Origin: Bacillus sp. RO3
Lineage (GTDB): Bacteria > Bacillota > Bacilli > Bacillales > Bacillaceae_B
Assembly (NCBI RefSeq): GCF_012911895.1
Contig: NZ_JAAXCV010000023.1
Coordinates: 162,370-226,369, forward strand
Length of the DNA stretch: 64,000 nucleotides
Reading direction: 5' to 3'
The notes under the pieces were generated by a model. That model ran no database searches. It worked only from the letters and a program-made list of their open reading frames with translations, and was not told where the DNA came from. This document shows positions 33,794 to 42,470 of this stretch, one piece after another; the first letter of the stretch is position 1, and each line of letters opens with the position of its first letter. The position numbers were made by a program, and so were the translations under genes.

Positions 33794-34222
33794 ATGAAAG
33801 ATGTACTATTATTGGAAAATCAAATTTGCTTTAAAATTTATACAGCAGAACGTGAAATTACAAAACTTTATCGAAGCTTACTTGAAGACATCGGAGTGAC
33901 GTATCCTCAATATTTAGCTTTATTGGTGCTATGGGAAACCGAGACCATTTCCGTCAAGGATTTGGGCAGAAAGTTGTTCCTGGATTCAGGTACGCTGACT
34001 CCCATGCTGAAAAGGATGGAAACCAACGGGATTGTTGAACGCCATCGTTCCAAGGAGGATGAAAGAAGTGTATTGATTTCCCTGACGAAATTGGGGGTAG
34101 AGATGAAGGAAAAGGCAGCTTGCATCCCTACTCGTTTAATAGAGAGCCTGGAGATGGAAGGGGAAGAGCTCGAGCAGCTGGATCGTACATTGACGACGAT
34201 TCTCGGGAGACTACAAAAATAG
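33794..34222 (+). CDS. ohrR: OhrR, MarR-family organic peroxide sensor
   Basis: This protein of about 142 residues is a one-cysteine MarR-type repressor. The N-terminal LLLENQICFKIYTAEREI holds the peroxide-sensing cysteine (Cys12, equivalent to Cys15 of B. subtilis OhrR). The winged-helix region is YLALLVLWETETISVKDLGRKLFLDSGTLTPMLKRMETNGIV followed by RSKEDERSVLISLT. The ATG at 33794 has AAAGGA upstream; a longer frame from 33728 starts inside the operator region and is rejected. A second cysteine at about residue 117 is not in the position of the two-cysteine family members. Confidence 0.93.
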   Translation: MKDVLLLENQICFKIYTAEREITKLYRSLLEDIGVTYPQYLALLVLWETETISVKDLGRKLFLDSGTLTPMLKRMETNGIVERHRSKEDERSVLISLTKLGVEMKEKAACIPTRLIESLEMEGEELEQLDRTLTTILGRLQK

Positions 34223-34254
34223 AGAGAAGGCTGGCTTATTGCCCTCTCTTTTTA
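34221..34254 (+). terminator. Terminator of ohrR
   Basis: AGAGAG-AA-GGC pairs with GCC-CTCTCT and is followed by TTTTT. Confidence 0.78.
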
Positions 34255-34296
34255 TCATTTCAACGAAAAAGGATGAACCCGAAAAGGGATCATCCA

Positions 34297-34833
34297 TTAT
34301 TTAAATGATTCGTTCCAACGTTCAGCCTTTTCAAGGGCTGCAATGTCATTCATGACCTCACCGGGCTTCACTCCGGCACCAATCAGATAATCTGCAAACT
34401 CCATATTGACGAATTCAAAAATATAATGGAATTGTTGTATCAGGGGCAGGCCTTTAATTTTGGCACTTGTTCCACCCGTGACGACTACATAGGCTTTTTT
34501 CTTTGTAAGCTCTTCCTTTAAATGAAAACGGTCATCCCGAAGATACTGACTCCAGCGGTCGAAGAAATTCTTCATTGGCCCGCTCATCCCATACCAGTAA
34601 AGGGGGGTGGCAAACAGCAGTACGTCATGTTCTTCCATCAATTGAACGAGATATTCATAATCATCATCAACGGGAGAAAACCCGCCTTCGGAGTGTCTTA
34701 AGTCTTCAATCGGTTCAATATGCAAATCCGCAAGGGACACGAGGGTATGATGGGTACCTTCGACGATTTTCTTCGCAAGATATTCAGAATTTCCATTCTT
34801 TCTTGTACTCCCTAAAAGGGCTAATACTTTCAT
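34297..34833 (-). CDS. NAD(P)H-dependent FMN reductase-type flavoprotein
   Basis: This protein of about 178 residues has a flavodoxin-like fold: MKVLALLGSTRKNGNSEYLAKKI forms the FMN-phosphate loop, and LFATPLYWYGMSGPMKNFFDRW is the typical second flavin-contact block of the NADPH-dependent FMN reductase/iron-sulfur flavoprotein family. The start at 34833 has AGAGGAG upstream; two upstream codons (MFR) are in frame but unneeded. Possible roles are quinone, azo or chromate reduction. It is convergent with ohrR. Confidence 0.87.
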   Translation of the reverse strand: MKVLALLGSTRKNGNSEYLAKKIVEGTHHTLVSLADLHIEPIEDLRHSEGGFSPVDDDYEYLVQLMEEHDVLLFATPLYWYGMSGPMKNFFDRWSQYLRDDRFHLKEELTKKKAYVVVTGGTSAKIKGLPLIQQFHYIFEFVNMEFADYLIGAGVKPGEVMNDIAALEKAERWNESFK

Positions 34834-35177
34834 CCTAAACACTCCTCTTTGAATTCAAATGTACAGTTTAATCACATTTTTCTATGCATCAGACCAGTGC
34901 CTTGGATTCGGAGAAAGATTTCAAGGCAGCTGCCCCCTGTCCGGTGGTAGGTCTCGTTAGGAAAGGGCAGCAAGATTTTCTCAGATGAACCATTAAAATC
35001 AAGCTGATAAAGAGAGTATGCCACGCGGTGTTTTATAGTTAGAGTGTACAGCATGAAATCAAGCTGGTGCCACCTTTTTGCTACAACAAATAAACTGAAA
35101 GAGATGATTAACCTCTATTTCATGCCATAGGACTCGAGTATAGCATTGAACGATATATGAATGTTATCTATAATAAT
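34834..35177. other. Gene-free stretch with unexplained structure
   Basis: No coding frame is convincing. The region holds a 7-bp plus 6-bp complementary pair (GAGAAA and GCTGCCC opposite GGGCAGC and TTTCTC, about 34914-34984) and a direct repeat AAATCAAGCTG (34996 and 35054). On the minus strand, GGTGGCACC (35066 region) resembles the T-box antiterminator core, but the usual GCG does not follow. Confidence 0.35.
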
Positions 35178-35192
35178 CGATACTAACTATCG
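35178..35192 (+). promoter_or_regulatory. Candidate LysR operator
   Basis: CGATA-CTAAC-TATCG is a perfect 5-5-5 interrupted palindrome ending 22 bp before the LysR-type gene start, suited to autoregulation. Confidence 0.5.
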
Positions 35193-35214
35193 TAGAAGTT
35201 GATGGAGTGATCTT

Positions 35215-36093
35215 ATGGACCTGAATTATTTTTATACCTTTAAAGAAGTGGCTAAATGGGGAAGTTATACAAAGACCGGGGAAGAATTGGGTTATGCCCA
35301 ATCAAGTATCACGACTCAGATCAAAAAGCTCGAGGAGCATTATCAGGTAAAGTTATTTGAGAGGGCAGGCCGGAAAATGCGACTCACTCAGTCGGGAGAG
35401 GAACTGTTTTATTATGTAGAGAAGATCTTGTCTCTATTAGATGAGGCAGAAGAGCGCATCGCAAATGAATGCAATGTACGGGGAACTTTGCGTATAGGTA
35501 CAGTCGAATCACTTGCAGCCTACTTTATCACACCCTACATTAAACAATTAAAAGGGAAACACCCCGATTTAAAGATTCTGTTAGAATCTGGACTTTGTCC
35601 TAATTTAAAAGAAGGGACCCTAGAGGGGAAGTTTGACCTTTCCATTGTACTGGACAGATCGATTGAGCATCCCGACCTCACCGCGATACCTATCCGTGAG
35701 GAAACGCTCGTAATGATCGCAGCCCCCAATCACCGACTGGGTTCCCTTCAAGAAATGAAGCTCCAGGAGTTGGAAGGGGAGACTCTCATCTTAACCGAAG
35801 AAGGCTGCTCTTACCGGGTATTACTGGAACAGCTTTTGAAGGGGGAGAATATACAGGCTAAGTCAGTCATTTCTTTCAGTAGTCTGGAGGCGATCAAACA
35901 ATGTGTAGCCGACGAATTGGGAATTGCCGTCTTACCAGAAATAGCAGTGAATAGAGAAATCCAGAGCGGAAAGGTGATCCGTCTCCCCTTTGGTCATGAA
36001 AAGATGAAGCTATATACACAAATGGTGTATCAAAAAAAGAAGTGGCTCACACCTCCGTTGACACAATTGATTGGGTCGTTAACCGAGAAGTGA
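35215..36093 (+). CDS. LysR-family transcriptional regulator
   Basis: This 292-residue protein has the LysR N-terminal helix-turn-helix (FKEVAKWGSYTKTGEELGYAQSSITTQIKKLEEHYQVKLFER, residues 9-50) and the periplasmic-binding-like effector domain (about 90-290). ATG with TGGAGTGA upstream. It is followed after 97 bp by an iron-containing alcohol dehydrogenase gene on the same strand, which is a candidate target, although the two are not obviously one transcript. The effector is unknown. Confidence 0.9.
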   Translation: MDLNYFYTFKEVAKWGSYTKTGEELGYAQSSITTQIKKLEEHYQVKLFERAGRKMRLTQSGEELFYYVEKILSLLDEAEERIANECNVRGTLRIGTVESLAAYFITPYIKQLKGKHPDLKILLESGLCPNLKEGTLEGKFDLSIVLDRSIEHPDLTAIPIREETLVMIAAPNHRLGSLQEMKLQELEGETLILTEEGCSYRVLLEQLLKGENIQAKSVISFSSLEAIKQCVADELGIAVLPEIAVNREIQSGKVIRLPFGHEKMKLYTQMVYQKKKWLTPPLTQLIGSLTEK

Positions 36094-36190
36094 TCAATAT
36101 TTTTGATGATGGATATTAAAAAGTATCAATATCTGTCCCTAAGCTTACAGTGGTACGATGAAAAGATAAACAATAAGATGAGGTGCTTAT

Positions 36191-37354
36191 ATGAATACAT
36201 TTTTACAATACAATCCTACAAAGCTCCATTTCGGGAAAGGTGAAGTAAAGCAGCTGTCCTCCATACTACATAAAGGTTTAAAGGTGTTACTTGTCTATGG
36301 CGGGGGCAGTATCAAGGGGAATGGTGTTTATGATGACGTACTGGCAGAGTTGAAAAAAATAGATGCAGACGTCATTGAATTAAGCGGCGTCGAGCCTAAT
36401 CCCCGTCTGACAACTGTGCGAAAGGGTGTGGATATCTGCAAACAAAAAGGCATCGACTTCATCCTCGCTGTAGGTGGAGGAAGCGTAATCGACTGTACAA
36501 AAGCAATATCGGCAGGAGCGAAATATGAAGGGGATGTATGGGAACTGATCACTGCCAAGGCCCCGATACATGATGCGCTTCCATTCGGAACGGTTCTGAC
36601 CCTTGCAGCGACAGGCTCCGAAATGAACTCTGTTTCTGTGATCACAAACTGGGAAACGAAGGATAAGTTAGGGTGGGGGTCTCCCCATGTTTTCCCGCAG
36701 TTCTCGATCCTTGATCCGTCCTATACATTCTCAGTGCCACGTGATCAGACGGTTTATGGGATTGTGGACAGCATGTCTCATGCCCTTGAGCACTACTTCC
36801 ATCGTACCGAAAACACTCCAATGATTGATGGATTCATTGAGTCCCTCTTGAGAACGGCGATTGCAACCGGTCCTGATTTACTTGAAGACATGCAATCCTT
36901 TAAACACAGAGAAACGATGATGTACATCAGTACAACCGCATTTAACGGTACGCTTTCCAATGGGACGGACGGTGGAGATTGGGCGACACACAGAATCGAA
37001 CATGCCATTTCTGCCATCTATGACATTCCACATGGAGGGGGGCTGGCCATTCTCTTCCCGAACTGGCTGGAGCATGTCCTGGAAGAAGACCCTTCACGTG
37101 TAAAGAAGCTTGCGGTCAACGTGTTCGGTATTTCACCAGAAGGAAAAGACGACAGGGAAGTTGCATGGGAAGGGGCGAAAGCACTCCGTGACTTCTGGGA
37201 CTCATTGGGGGCTCCGGGCACCCTTGCCGATTATGACATCGACGACAGTAAATTTGACGACATTGTAGAAAAGACGTTTATTAAACCGGGTGTGGGAACG
37301 TATAAAGAAATGGATGACGAAAGCGTGCGGGATATTCTGAAGCGTTCACTGTAA
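36191..37354 (+). CDS. Iron-containing alcohol dehydrogenase (YugJ/butanol dehydrogenase-like)
   Basis: This 387-residue group III NAD(P)H-dependent alcohol dehydrogenase has the cofactor motif [11 protein letters not shown] (about 95-105), [10 protein letters not shown] and the metal-binding region [12 protein letters not shown] followed by [21 protein letters not shown]. The length matches YugJ/BdhA of Bacillus, which reduce butyraldehyde or similar aldehydes. GATGAGGTGC serves as ribosome site. The LysR gene upstream may control it. The sequence GATATTAAAAAGTATCAATATC, of which the outer GATATT/AATATC are complementary, lies just upstream (about 36113-36133) and may be the operator. Confidence 0.9.
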   Translation: MNTFLQYNPTKLHFGKGEVKQLSSILHKGLKVLLVYGGGSIKGNGVYDDVLAELKKIDADVIELSGVEPNPRLTTVRKGVDICKQKGIDFILAVGGGSVIDCTKAISAGAKYEGDVWELITAKAPIHDALPFGTVLTLAATGSEMNSVSVITNWETKDKLGWGSPHVFPQFSILDPSYTFSVPRDQTVYGIVDSMSHALEHYFHRTENTPMIDGFIESLLRTAIATGPDLLEDMQSFKHRETMMYISTTAFNGTLSNGTDGGDWATHRIEHAISAIYDIPHGGGLAILFPNWLEHVLEEDPSRVKKLAVNVFGISPEGKDDREVAWEGAKALRDFWDSLGAPGTLADYDIDDSKFDDIVEKTFIKPGVGTYKEMDDESVRDILKRSL

Positions 37355-37390
37355 GGAGAGAGAAATGTAAGAAACGACTGTACTTGAGTC

Positions 37391-37430
37391 AAAAAAAAGA
37401 GGATGAATCAGGCTGATTCGTCCTCTTTAT
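37391..37430. terminator. Bidirectional intrinsic terminator
   Basis: AAAGAGGATGAATCA pairs with TGATTCGTCCTCTTT around GGC with one T/G mismatch. The flanking A-run and T-run allow it to serve both the alcohol dehydrogenase gene and the convergent hypothetical gene. Confidence 0.88.
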
Positions 37431-37438
37431 GATTTGGA

Positions 37439-37894
37439 TTATCGTCTGCGAAACCCTTCCTCACGCAAATAAAGCGCTGCTTCATCATAGCCGCCAAAAC
37501 TGTCTTCCAGGTTATCCCCTGCATAGATATTCCATCGGTCATCCTCTTCAATCAGCTTGAGAGTATGCCCTTCCGCATCTTTCCACATTTGCTCCACCGG
37601 AGGAACGACTTCTTCTTCTGTAGCCAGATGATCAATGGAAGCTCTGATGATTTCACGAAGTTCCTCTTGTGAGAAATTCCGGATGTTTACAAGACCCTTT
37701 TGATCTGCTTCATAATCGGGAAGGCTTCCCGTATAAACAAAGCCGTTTCCATTGGGGTGGAGGTGATACACGACTGTCGTCTTGTCATAGAGACTTTCTT
37801 CGAAGTGGAAATTCACCCGGTTCAGGGAAACATCCTTTCGTGAAAGCTCGGAGAATCCTTCGATGATGGTTAATTTATCTTCAAATGTCAGCAC
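37439..37894 (-). CDS. Conserved-type hypothetical protein
   Basis: This 151-residue soluble acidic protein (MLTFEDKLTIIEGFSELSRKDVSLNRVNFHFEESLYDKTTVVYHLHPNGNGFVYTG...) ends with a GYDEAALYLREEGFRRR segment. No signal peptide, membrane segment or catalytic motif is evident. It is divergent from the DEAD-box helicase gene with a 100-bp gap between them. The regular alternation of strands and helices and the aromatic-rich core suggest a compact domain. I do not recognise the family. Confidence 0.72.
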   Translation of the reverse strand: MLTFEDKLTIIEGFSELSRKDVSLNRVNFHFEESLYDKTTVVYHLHPNGNGFVYTGSLPDYEADQKGLVNIRNFSQEELREIIRASIDHLATEEEVVPPVEQMWKDAEGHTLKLIEEDDRWNIYAGDNLEDSFGGYDEAALYLREEGFRRR

Positions 37895-37994
37895 GATTAT
37901 TCCTCATTTCATTTTACGATTGTCCCATTATACCATAGTGCCCTATTTTCTAAAGGGAGTTAAAGGTATAATGGGTACAAAGAGGTGACCCCAA

Positions 37995-39428
37995 TTGAAA
38001 GATTTTACTTCCTTAGGAATTCAGCCTAAGTACGTCAATGCGTTAAAACAGCAATCTATTACAGTACCAACACCGATTCAAAGTGAAACGATCCCTGTCC
38101 TGTTGAATGGTGAAGATGTGATTGGGCAAGCACAGACCGGAACCGGGAAAACGATGGCTTTCCTGCTGCCCATGCTTGCCAAAATCGAACCAGCAAGGGA
38201 GGAGATTCAATCTCTTATTGTGACACCGACAAGGGAACTCGCCATTCAAGTGACTGCAGAACTAAATCAAATCCTTTCTTCCACAGAAGATGAGATCAAT
38301 GTCCTGGCTGTGTATGGCGGACAGGATGTAGAGAAGCAGATCAAGAAATTGAAGAATAAGTCCATTCATATCGTGATCGGGACACCCGGTCGACTTCTTG
38401 ATCATGTGCGCAGGGAAACCGTCGACTTTTCAAACGTATCGTTTCTTGTGCTTGATGAAGCGGATCAAATGCTTCATATCGGATTTTTTGATGAAGTCGA
38501 ATCGATTATCCGCGAGACTCCGTTCACGCGTCAAACCGCGTTATTTTCAGCGACGATGTCAAAAGACATCCGGAAAATCGGAAAGCGATATATGAACCAT
38601 CCACATAATGTACAGATCCGGGAAAAGGAGAAAATCGTACAGGAAATTCAGCAGGAAGTCGTGGAAACGACAGATCGTCAGAAATTAGACGCGCTCACTC
38701 AAACCATTCATGATGTCCAGCCGTTTTTAGGGATCATTTTCTGCCGTACCAAAAGAAGGGTCAGCAAGTTGTCAGGAGATTTGAAGGCAAGAGGGTTTCT
38801 TGTCGATGAGCTTCACGGTGACTTATCCCAGGCGAAAAGAGAGGGAGTGATGAAGAAGTTCAGGGACGCTAAGCTTCAACTTCTTATCGCTACCGATGTA
38901 GCGTCGCGTGGCCTTGACGTTGAAGGAGTCACCCATGTGTTCAACTATGATATCCCGGAAGACGTGGAAAGCTATATCCACCGCATCGGACGGACGGGTC
39001 GTGCCGGAAAAGATGGTCTTGCGGTCACCTTTTCAGCACTAAAGGATAAACAGAACCTGGAAATGATCGAGAAAGGCATAGGCCGTTCTTTGTCCCGGCG
39101 TGTCGTAGAGGTAACTCCCACTATGGAAACAACACACCATAAGGGATCCAACGAGAGCGCTAAAGAGAGACGGGAAAAGAATATTCAAGCGAATAAAGAT
39201 CGAAAAGTCAGAACTCCACGGGGAGGGAAGGGCAGGATCAATGAGTCGGCAGGTCCGTCCCGCAGTAACCGAAAGAGAAGCGATGATTCATCTTCCCGTC
39301 GCGGAGGGAGAACGTCAGGACCAGGGAAAGGAAGTCAATCAAGGTCGGGAAGCAATCCTGGAAGAAGCGGTTCTACTGGTAAAAGAAACAGCGAGGGGCG
39401 AACTTCTTCTAATAGAAGAGGACGCTAA
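37995..39428 (+). CDS. DEAD-box RNA helicase with RG/S-rich tail
   Basis: This 477-residue ATP-dependent RNA helicase has all core motifs: Q-motif [13 protein letters not shown] (46-53), [32 protein letters not shown] and [10 protein letters not shown]. The last 90 residues are low-complexity, rich in Arg, Ser and Gly ([20 protein letters not shown] and similar), typical of CshA-like helicases in which the basic tail binds RNA. It starts at TTG with AGAGGTGA upstream. It is distinct in length and tail from CshB, and may be one of several paralogues involved in cold-shock or ribosome assembly. Confidence 0.93.
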   Translation: MKDFTSLGIQPKYVNALKQQSITVPTPIQSETIPVLLNGEDVIGQAQTGTGKTMAFLLPMLAKIEPAREEIQSLIVTPTRELAIQVTAELNQILSSTEDEINVLAVYGGQDVEKQIKKLKNKSIHIVIGTPGRLLDHVRRETVDFSNVSFLVLDEADQMLHIGFFDEVESIIRETPFTRQTALFSATMSKDIRKIGKRYMNHPHNVQIREKEKIVQEIQQEVVETTDRQKLDALTQTIHDVQPFLGIIFCRTKRRVSKLSGDLKARGFLVDELHGDLSQAKREGVMKKFRDAKLQLLIATDVASRGLDVEGVTHVFNYDIPEDVESYIHRIGRTGRAGKDGLAVTFSALKDKQNLEMIEKGIGRSLSRRVVEVTPTMETTHHKGSNESAKERREKNIQANKDRKVRTPRGGKGRINESAGPSRSNRKRSDDSSSRRGGRTSGPGKGSQSRSGSNPGRSGSTGKRNSEGRTSSNRRGR

Positions 39429-39464
39429 AAGCATGGTGGCCAACAGGTCACCATGCTTTTTTTA
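39427..39464 (+). terminator. Terminator of the helicase gene
   Basis: AAAAGCATGGTGGCC pairs with GGTCACCATGCTTTT around AACA and is followed by a T-run. Confidence 0.92.
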
Positions 39465-39621
39465 TTATTCTATCAATTATGAATCGGTTCTTTCCATATT
39501 AAGAAGGTAAAGAAAAGGGTACGACACTTTAATTTCAGAATATTCCCAAATTTAATTGGAAATCTGATAAAATAGTAAATATTAGTAAGTTACCATTTAA
39601 CAGAGGGGATGAATTGTACAT

Positions 39622-41202
39622 ATGCATGTACCTTTAGTGTTGACGGACTTTTTGGACCGGGCAGTCCAGCAGTATGGAGAAAAGGTCGCAATTATAGACG
39701 ATGAGAAGAGATTGACCTATAAGCAGTTGAATGCACGTGTGAATCAATTATCCAGGGGGCTTATGGATTTCGGGATCAAGAAAGGGGACAAAGTGGCATA
39801 TCTGGCCCCGAATACAACTGAAATGCTGGAGGGATTCTACGGTGTCTATGCTGTCGGAGGGGTCATGACGCCACTCAATACACGATTGAAACCTTCGGAC
39901 TATCAGTTCATCCTGACTCACAGCGAGAGCAGGGCATTATTCGTGGATGAAGAGTTATATCCTTTAGTGAAGCCGATTTTATCCCTTGTGCCGAATTTAG
40001 ACCATATCGTAATCCACGGTGAATCGATAGACGGATATCCTGCCTATGATAAGTGGAGGGGTTCATTCAGCAGTGAAGCCTTTGAACGTGTTGACCTGGA
40101 AGAGAACGATATTGCTTCATTATTGTATACGAGCGGGACGACAGGGGATCCGAAGGGAGTGCTATTGACACACAGGTCAAATTATCTGCATGCCATGTCT
40201 TCCATGCACCATTTACGGGTTTCAGATCAGGATACATTGCTGCACGTTTTGCCGATGTTCCATGTGAACGGATGGGGATCGCCCTTTTATTATACCGCCA
40301 ATGGGGTCACCCAGGTGATGCTCAGAAAAGCAGATCCAAGGGTGATTTTAGATAAAGTGGAGGAGCATGGTGTAACGGTGATGCATATGGCACCGACTGT
40401 CCTGAATATGATTCTGGAAACCTATCACAGCAGGAAACGGGATATCCGACAAGATGTAAGAGTGGTCATTGCAGGATCGGCTCCACCTCCGGCATTTGTC
40501 CGCAAGGTGGAAGAGGATTTGAAGTGGGAGTTCATCCAGGTGTACGGTATGACTGAAATCTCCCCACTCATCACCACCTCCATCTTGAGGTCGGAGGAAA
40601 AAGACCGGCCGAATGAAGAAAAGTACCGGTTGATGGCCAAAGCCGGATACAGCATGATCGGCAGCAAGGTGAAAGTAGTGGATGAACTGGGAAATGAAGT
40701 GCCCCATGACGGGAAGGTAATCGGGGAAATCATCACAAGGACGAATGCCGTGATGGAAGGATACTATAAGAATCCCCATGCCACCAATCAAACAATCCGG
40801 GAAGGATGGCTCCACACCGGGGATATGGCCACAGTTGACAGGGATGGGTTCATTGAAATTGTCGACCGGATGAAAGATGTCATCATAAGCGGAGGAGAAA
40901 ATATTTCTTCTATTGAAGTGGAAGGGGTTCTATATGAACATGATAGCGTCCTCGAAGCAGCTGTCATTGCCATCCCTCATGAGCGTTGGGGAGAAGTGCC
41001 CCATGCAGTGGTGGTCTTAAGGGAGGGGCATGGATTAACAGAAAAGGAACTCATTGAATTCAGCAGGGAAAAGCTTGCCCACTTTAAAGCCCCAAAAAGC
41101 ATCACGTTTGCAGATGAATTACCTAAAACCGCTTCTGGAAAGATCCAGAAAGTGGTGATTCGGAAAGAGTTCTGGAAGGATCACGATCGGATGGTTCATT
41201 AG
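39622..41202 (+). CDS. Long-/medium-chain acyl-CoA ligase (AMP-forming)
   Basis: This 526-residue adenylate-forming enzyme activates a fatty or other carboxylic acid to its acyl-CoA. The P-loop-like motif is LLYTSGTTGDPKGVLLTH (about 174-191). Further motifs are QVYGMTEISP, the hinge region GWLHTGDMATVDRDGFIEIVDRMKD and the C-terminal catalytic lysine in PKTASGKIQK. AGAGGGGATG precedes the ATG. It is monocistronic. The chain-length preference is not readable. Confidence 0.92.
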   Translation: MHVPLVLTDFLDRAVQQYGEKVAIIDDEKRLTYKQLNARVNQLSRGLMDFGIKKGDKVAYLAPNTTEMLEGFYGVYAVGGVMTPLNTRLKPSDYQFILTHSESRALFVDEELYPLVKPILSLVPNLDHIVIHGESIDGYPAYDKWRGSFSSEAFERVDLEENDIASLLYTSGTTGDPKGVLLTHRSNYLHAMSSMHHLRVSDQDTLLHVLPMFHVNGWGSPFYYTANGVTQVMLRKADPRVILDKVEEHGVTVMHMAPTVLNMILETYHSRKRDIRQDVRVVIAGSAPPPAFVRKVEEDLKWEFIQVYGMTEISPLITTSILRSEEKDRPNEEKYRLMAKAGYSMIGSKVKVVDELGNEVPHDGKVIGEIITRTNAVMEGYYKNPHATNQTIREGWLHTGDMATVDRDGFIEIVDRMKDVIISGGENISSIEVEGVLYEHDSVLEAAVIAIPHERWGEVPHAVVVLREGHGLTEKELIEFSREKLAHFKAPKSITFADELPKTASGKIQKVVIRKEFWKDHDRMVH

Positions 41203-41231
41203 TTCTGTTGGCAGAATCATCTTCATAACCA

Positions 41232-41262
41232 AGATAAGTGTGCAGCAGCACGCTTATTTTAT
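41232..41262 (+). terminator. Terminator of the acyl-CoA ligase gene
   Basis: ATAAGTGTGC pairs with GCACGCTTAT around AGCA with one mismatch, followed by TTTATT. Confidence 0.75.
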
Positions 41263-41383
41263 TGAAAGATCCCCTCAAAAATACTCAGTCATTTATTGTC
41301 CATTCGTGGTAAGCCCTTATTTCAATCATTCAGCCTGTCTGTCGTATCTGATTGCCGGACCTGGCATAAATTATCATAAGAAA

Positions 41384-41409
41384 GTTTTATTGTGTTGATA
41401 ACAGGGAAA
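41384..41409 (+). promoter_or_regulatory. SigB-type promoter candidate for dimethylargininase paralogue 2
   Basis: GTTTTA, 14 bp, then GGGAAA matches the general-stress sigma-B pattern (GTTTAA-N12 to 15-GGGTAT) and lies 37 bp before the ATG of the gene at 41446. Confidence 0.5.
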
Positions 41410-41445
41410 AGCCATTTTTAAGAGTATACAAATGGAGGGTATAAG

Positions 41446-42303
41446 ATGAGTTTGAATTCCCCATTGGTTCCAAATCAAAAAGCCTTTTGTTCCAATGAGT
41501 ATGGAAAGTTAAAAAAGGTTCTTGTGGTCTCACCTGAAAATATGCAAATCAATGAAATCATCAATGAGACCCAAAAGTATTTCCAAAAAGAAAATATCAA
41601 TATAGATAAAGCCGTTCGCCAACATGATAAGTTTGTGGAAACATTGAGGAAAAATGGTTCAGAGGTCATCCACCTCGATTCCTCCCCGGAGTTAAATGAG
41701 CAAGTCTTCACAAGGGACATTGGTTTCACCATCCATGATGAATTCTTTGTTGCAAGCATGAGCACCGATATCAGGCGGAGTGAAGTCCAAACATTGAAGA
41801 AATGGCTGGATACGAATGGTGTATCTTACCATGAGCTTCTCCATTCTATCGAAGGCGGGGATGTCCTCGTGGATGAGCAGAATATCTGGGTCGGAGTGAG
41901 TGGAAGGACGAATGAATTGGCCATCCAGGAGCTTAGAAACCTGCTCCCTCAATTTTCGGTGCATGAGTTGCCTTTAAAGGAGGAAATTCTTCACCTGGAC
42001 TGCGTATTTACCATCATTTCTAATGATTGGGCCCTTGTCTATCCACCTGCTTTTACTAAAGAGGATCTTGAAAAAATCCAGGAGCATTATCATATCATCA
42101 CCGTAACGGATGATGAGCAATTTCAAATGGGCCCGAATGTATTGGCCATCGGTGAGGGGAAAATCATCAGTCTGGCTCAAAATCGAGATTTGAATGAACG
42201 TATCAGATCAAATGGTTTTGACGTGATAGAACTGGACTTATCGGAAATCATCAAATCAGGTGGCTCATTCAGGTGCTGTACGCTTCCCCTTTTAAGGGAA
42301 TAG
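41446..42303 (+). CDS. Dimethylargininase-family enzyme (paralogue 2)
   Basis: This 285-residue member of the DDAH/amidinotransferase superfamily resembles B. subtilis YkgA. Catalytic elements are TRD (Asp91), EGGD (136-139), Arg154, the histidine in LHLD (His183) and the nucleophile in SFRCCTLPLL (Cys277). GGAGGG lies before the ATG. It is related to, but clearly diverged from, the 314-residue paralogue at 1522. A sigma-B-like promoter upstream suggests stress expression. Methylarginine hydrolysis is the family activity; the true substrate is not known. Confidence 0.85.
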   Translation: MSLNSPLVPNQKAFCSNEYGKLKKVLVVSPENMQINEIINETQKYFQKENINIDKAVRQHDKFVETLRKNGSEVIHLDSSPELNEQVFTRDIGFTIHDEFFVASMSTDIRRSEVQTLKKWLDTNGVSYHELLHSIEGGDVLVDEQNIWVGVSGRTNELAIQELRNLLPQFSVHELPLKEEILHLDCVFTIISNDWALVYPPAFTKEDLEKIQEHYHIITVTDDEQFQMGPNVLAIGEGKIISLAQNRDLNERIRSNGFDVIELDLSEIIKSGGSFRCCTLPLLRE

Positions 42304-42337
42304 ATAGGTGAGAATGACACAGGGAAAGATGAACCCA

Positions 42338-42367
42338 AAAAAACAGGTGGCTTATTACCTGTTTTTC
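42338..42367 (+). terminator. Terminator of paralogue 2
   Basis: AAAAACAGGT pairs with ACCTGTTTTT around GGCTTATT. Confidence 0.9.
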
Positions 42368-42371
42368 TGAA

Positions 42372-42388
42372 TTTACATAAGCTTTACA
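42372..42388 (+). promoter_or_regulatory. PhoP-type box of the alkaline phosphatase gene
   Basis: Two TTTACA hexamers separated by exactly 5 bp (42372-42377 and 42383-42388) match the TT(A/T)ACA-N5 direct repeats bound by PhoP~P, about 83 bp before the ATG. Confidence 0.75.
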
Positions 42389-42470
42389 CACCTGTATTCC
42401 TTTTGAAAATGCTTCTTCATATTTCCCCATTATCCTACAAGTGTAGTCGAAATTACAGGAGGTAGGGCAA

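Noticed and set aside
35040..35100. Functional T-box riboswitch
   Set aside because: Only a partial GGTGGCACC match is seen, without the GCG continuation, specifier loop or terminator, and the downstream gene is not an amino acid gene.
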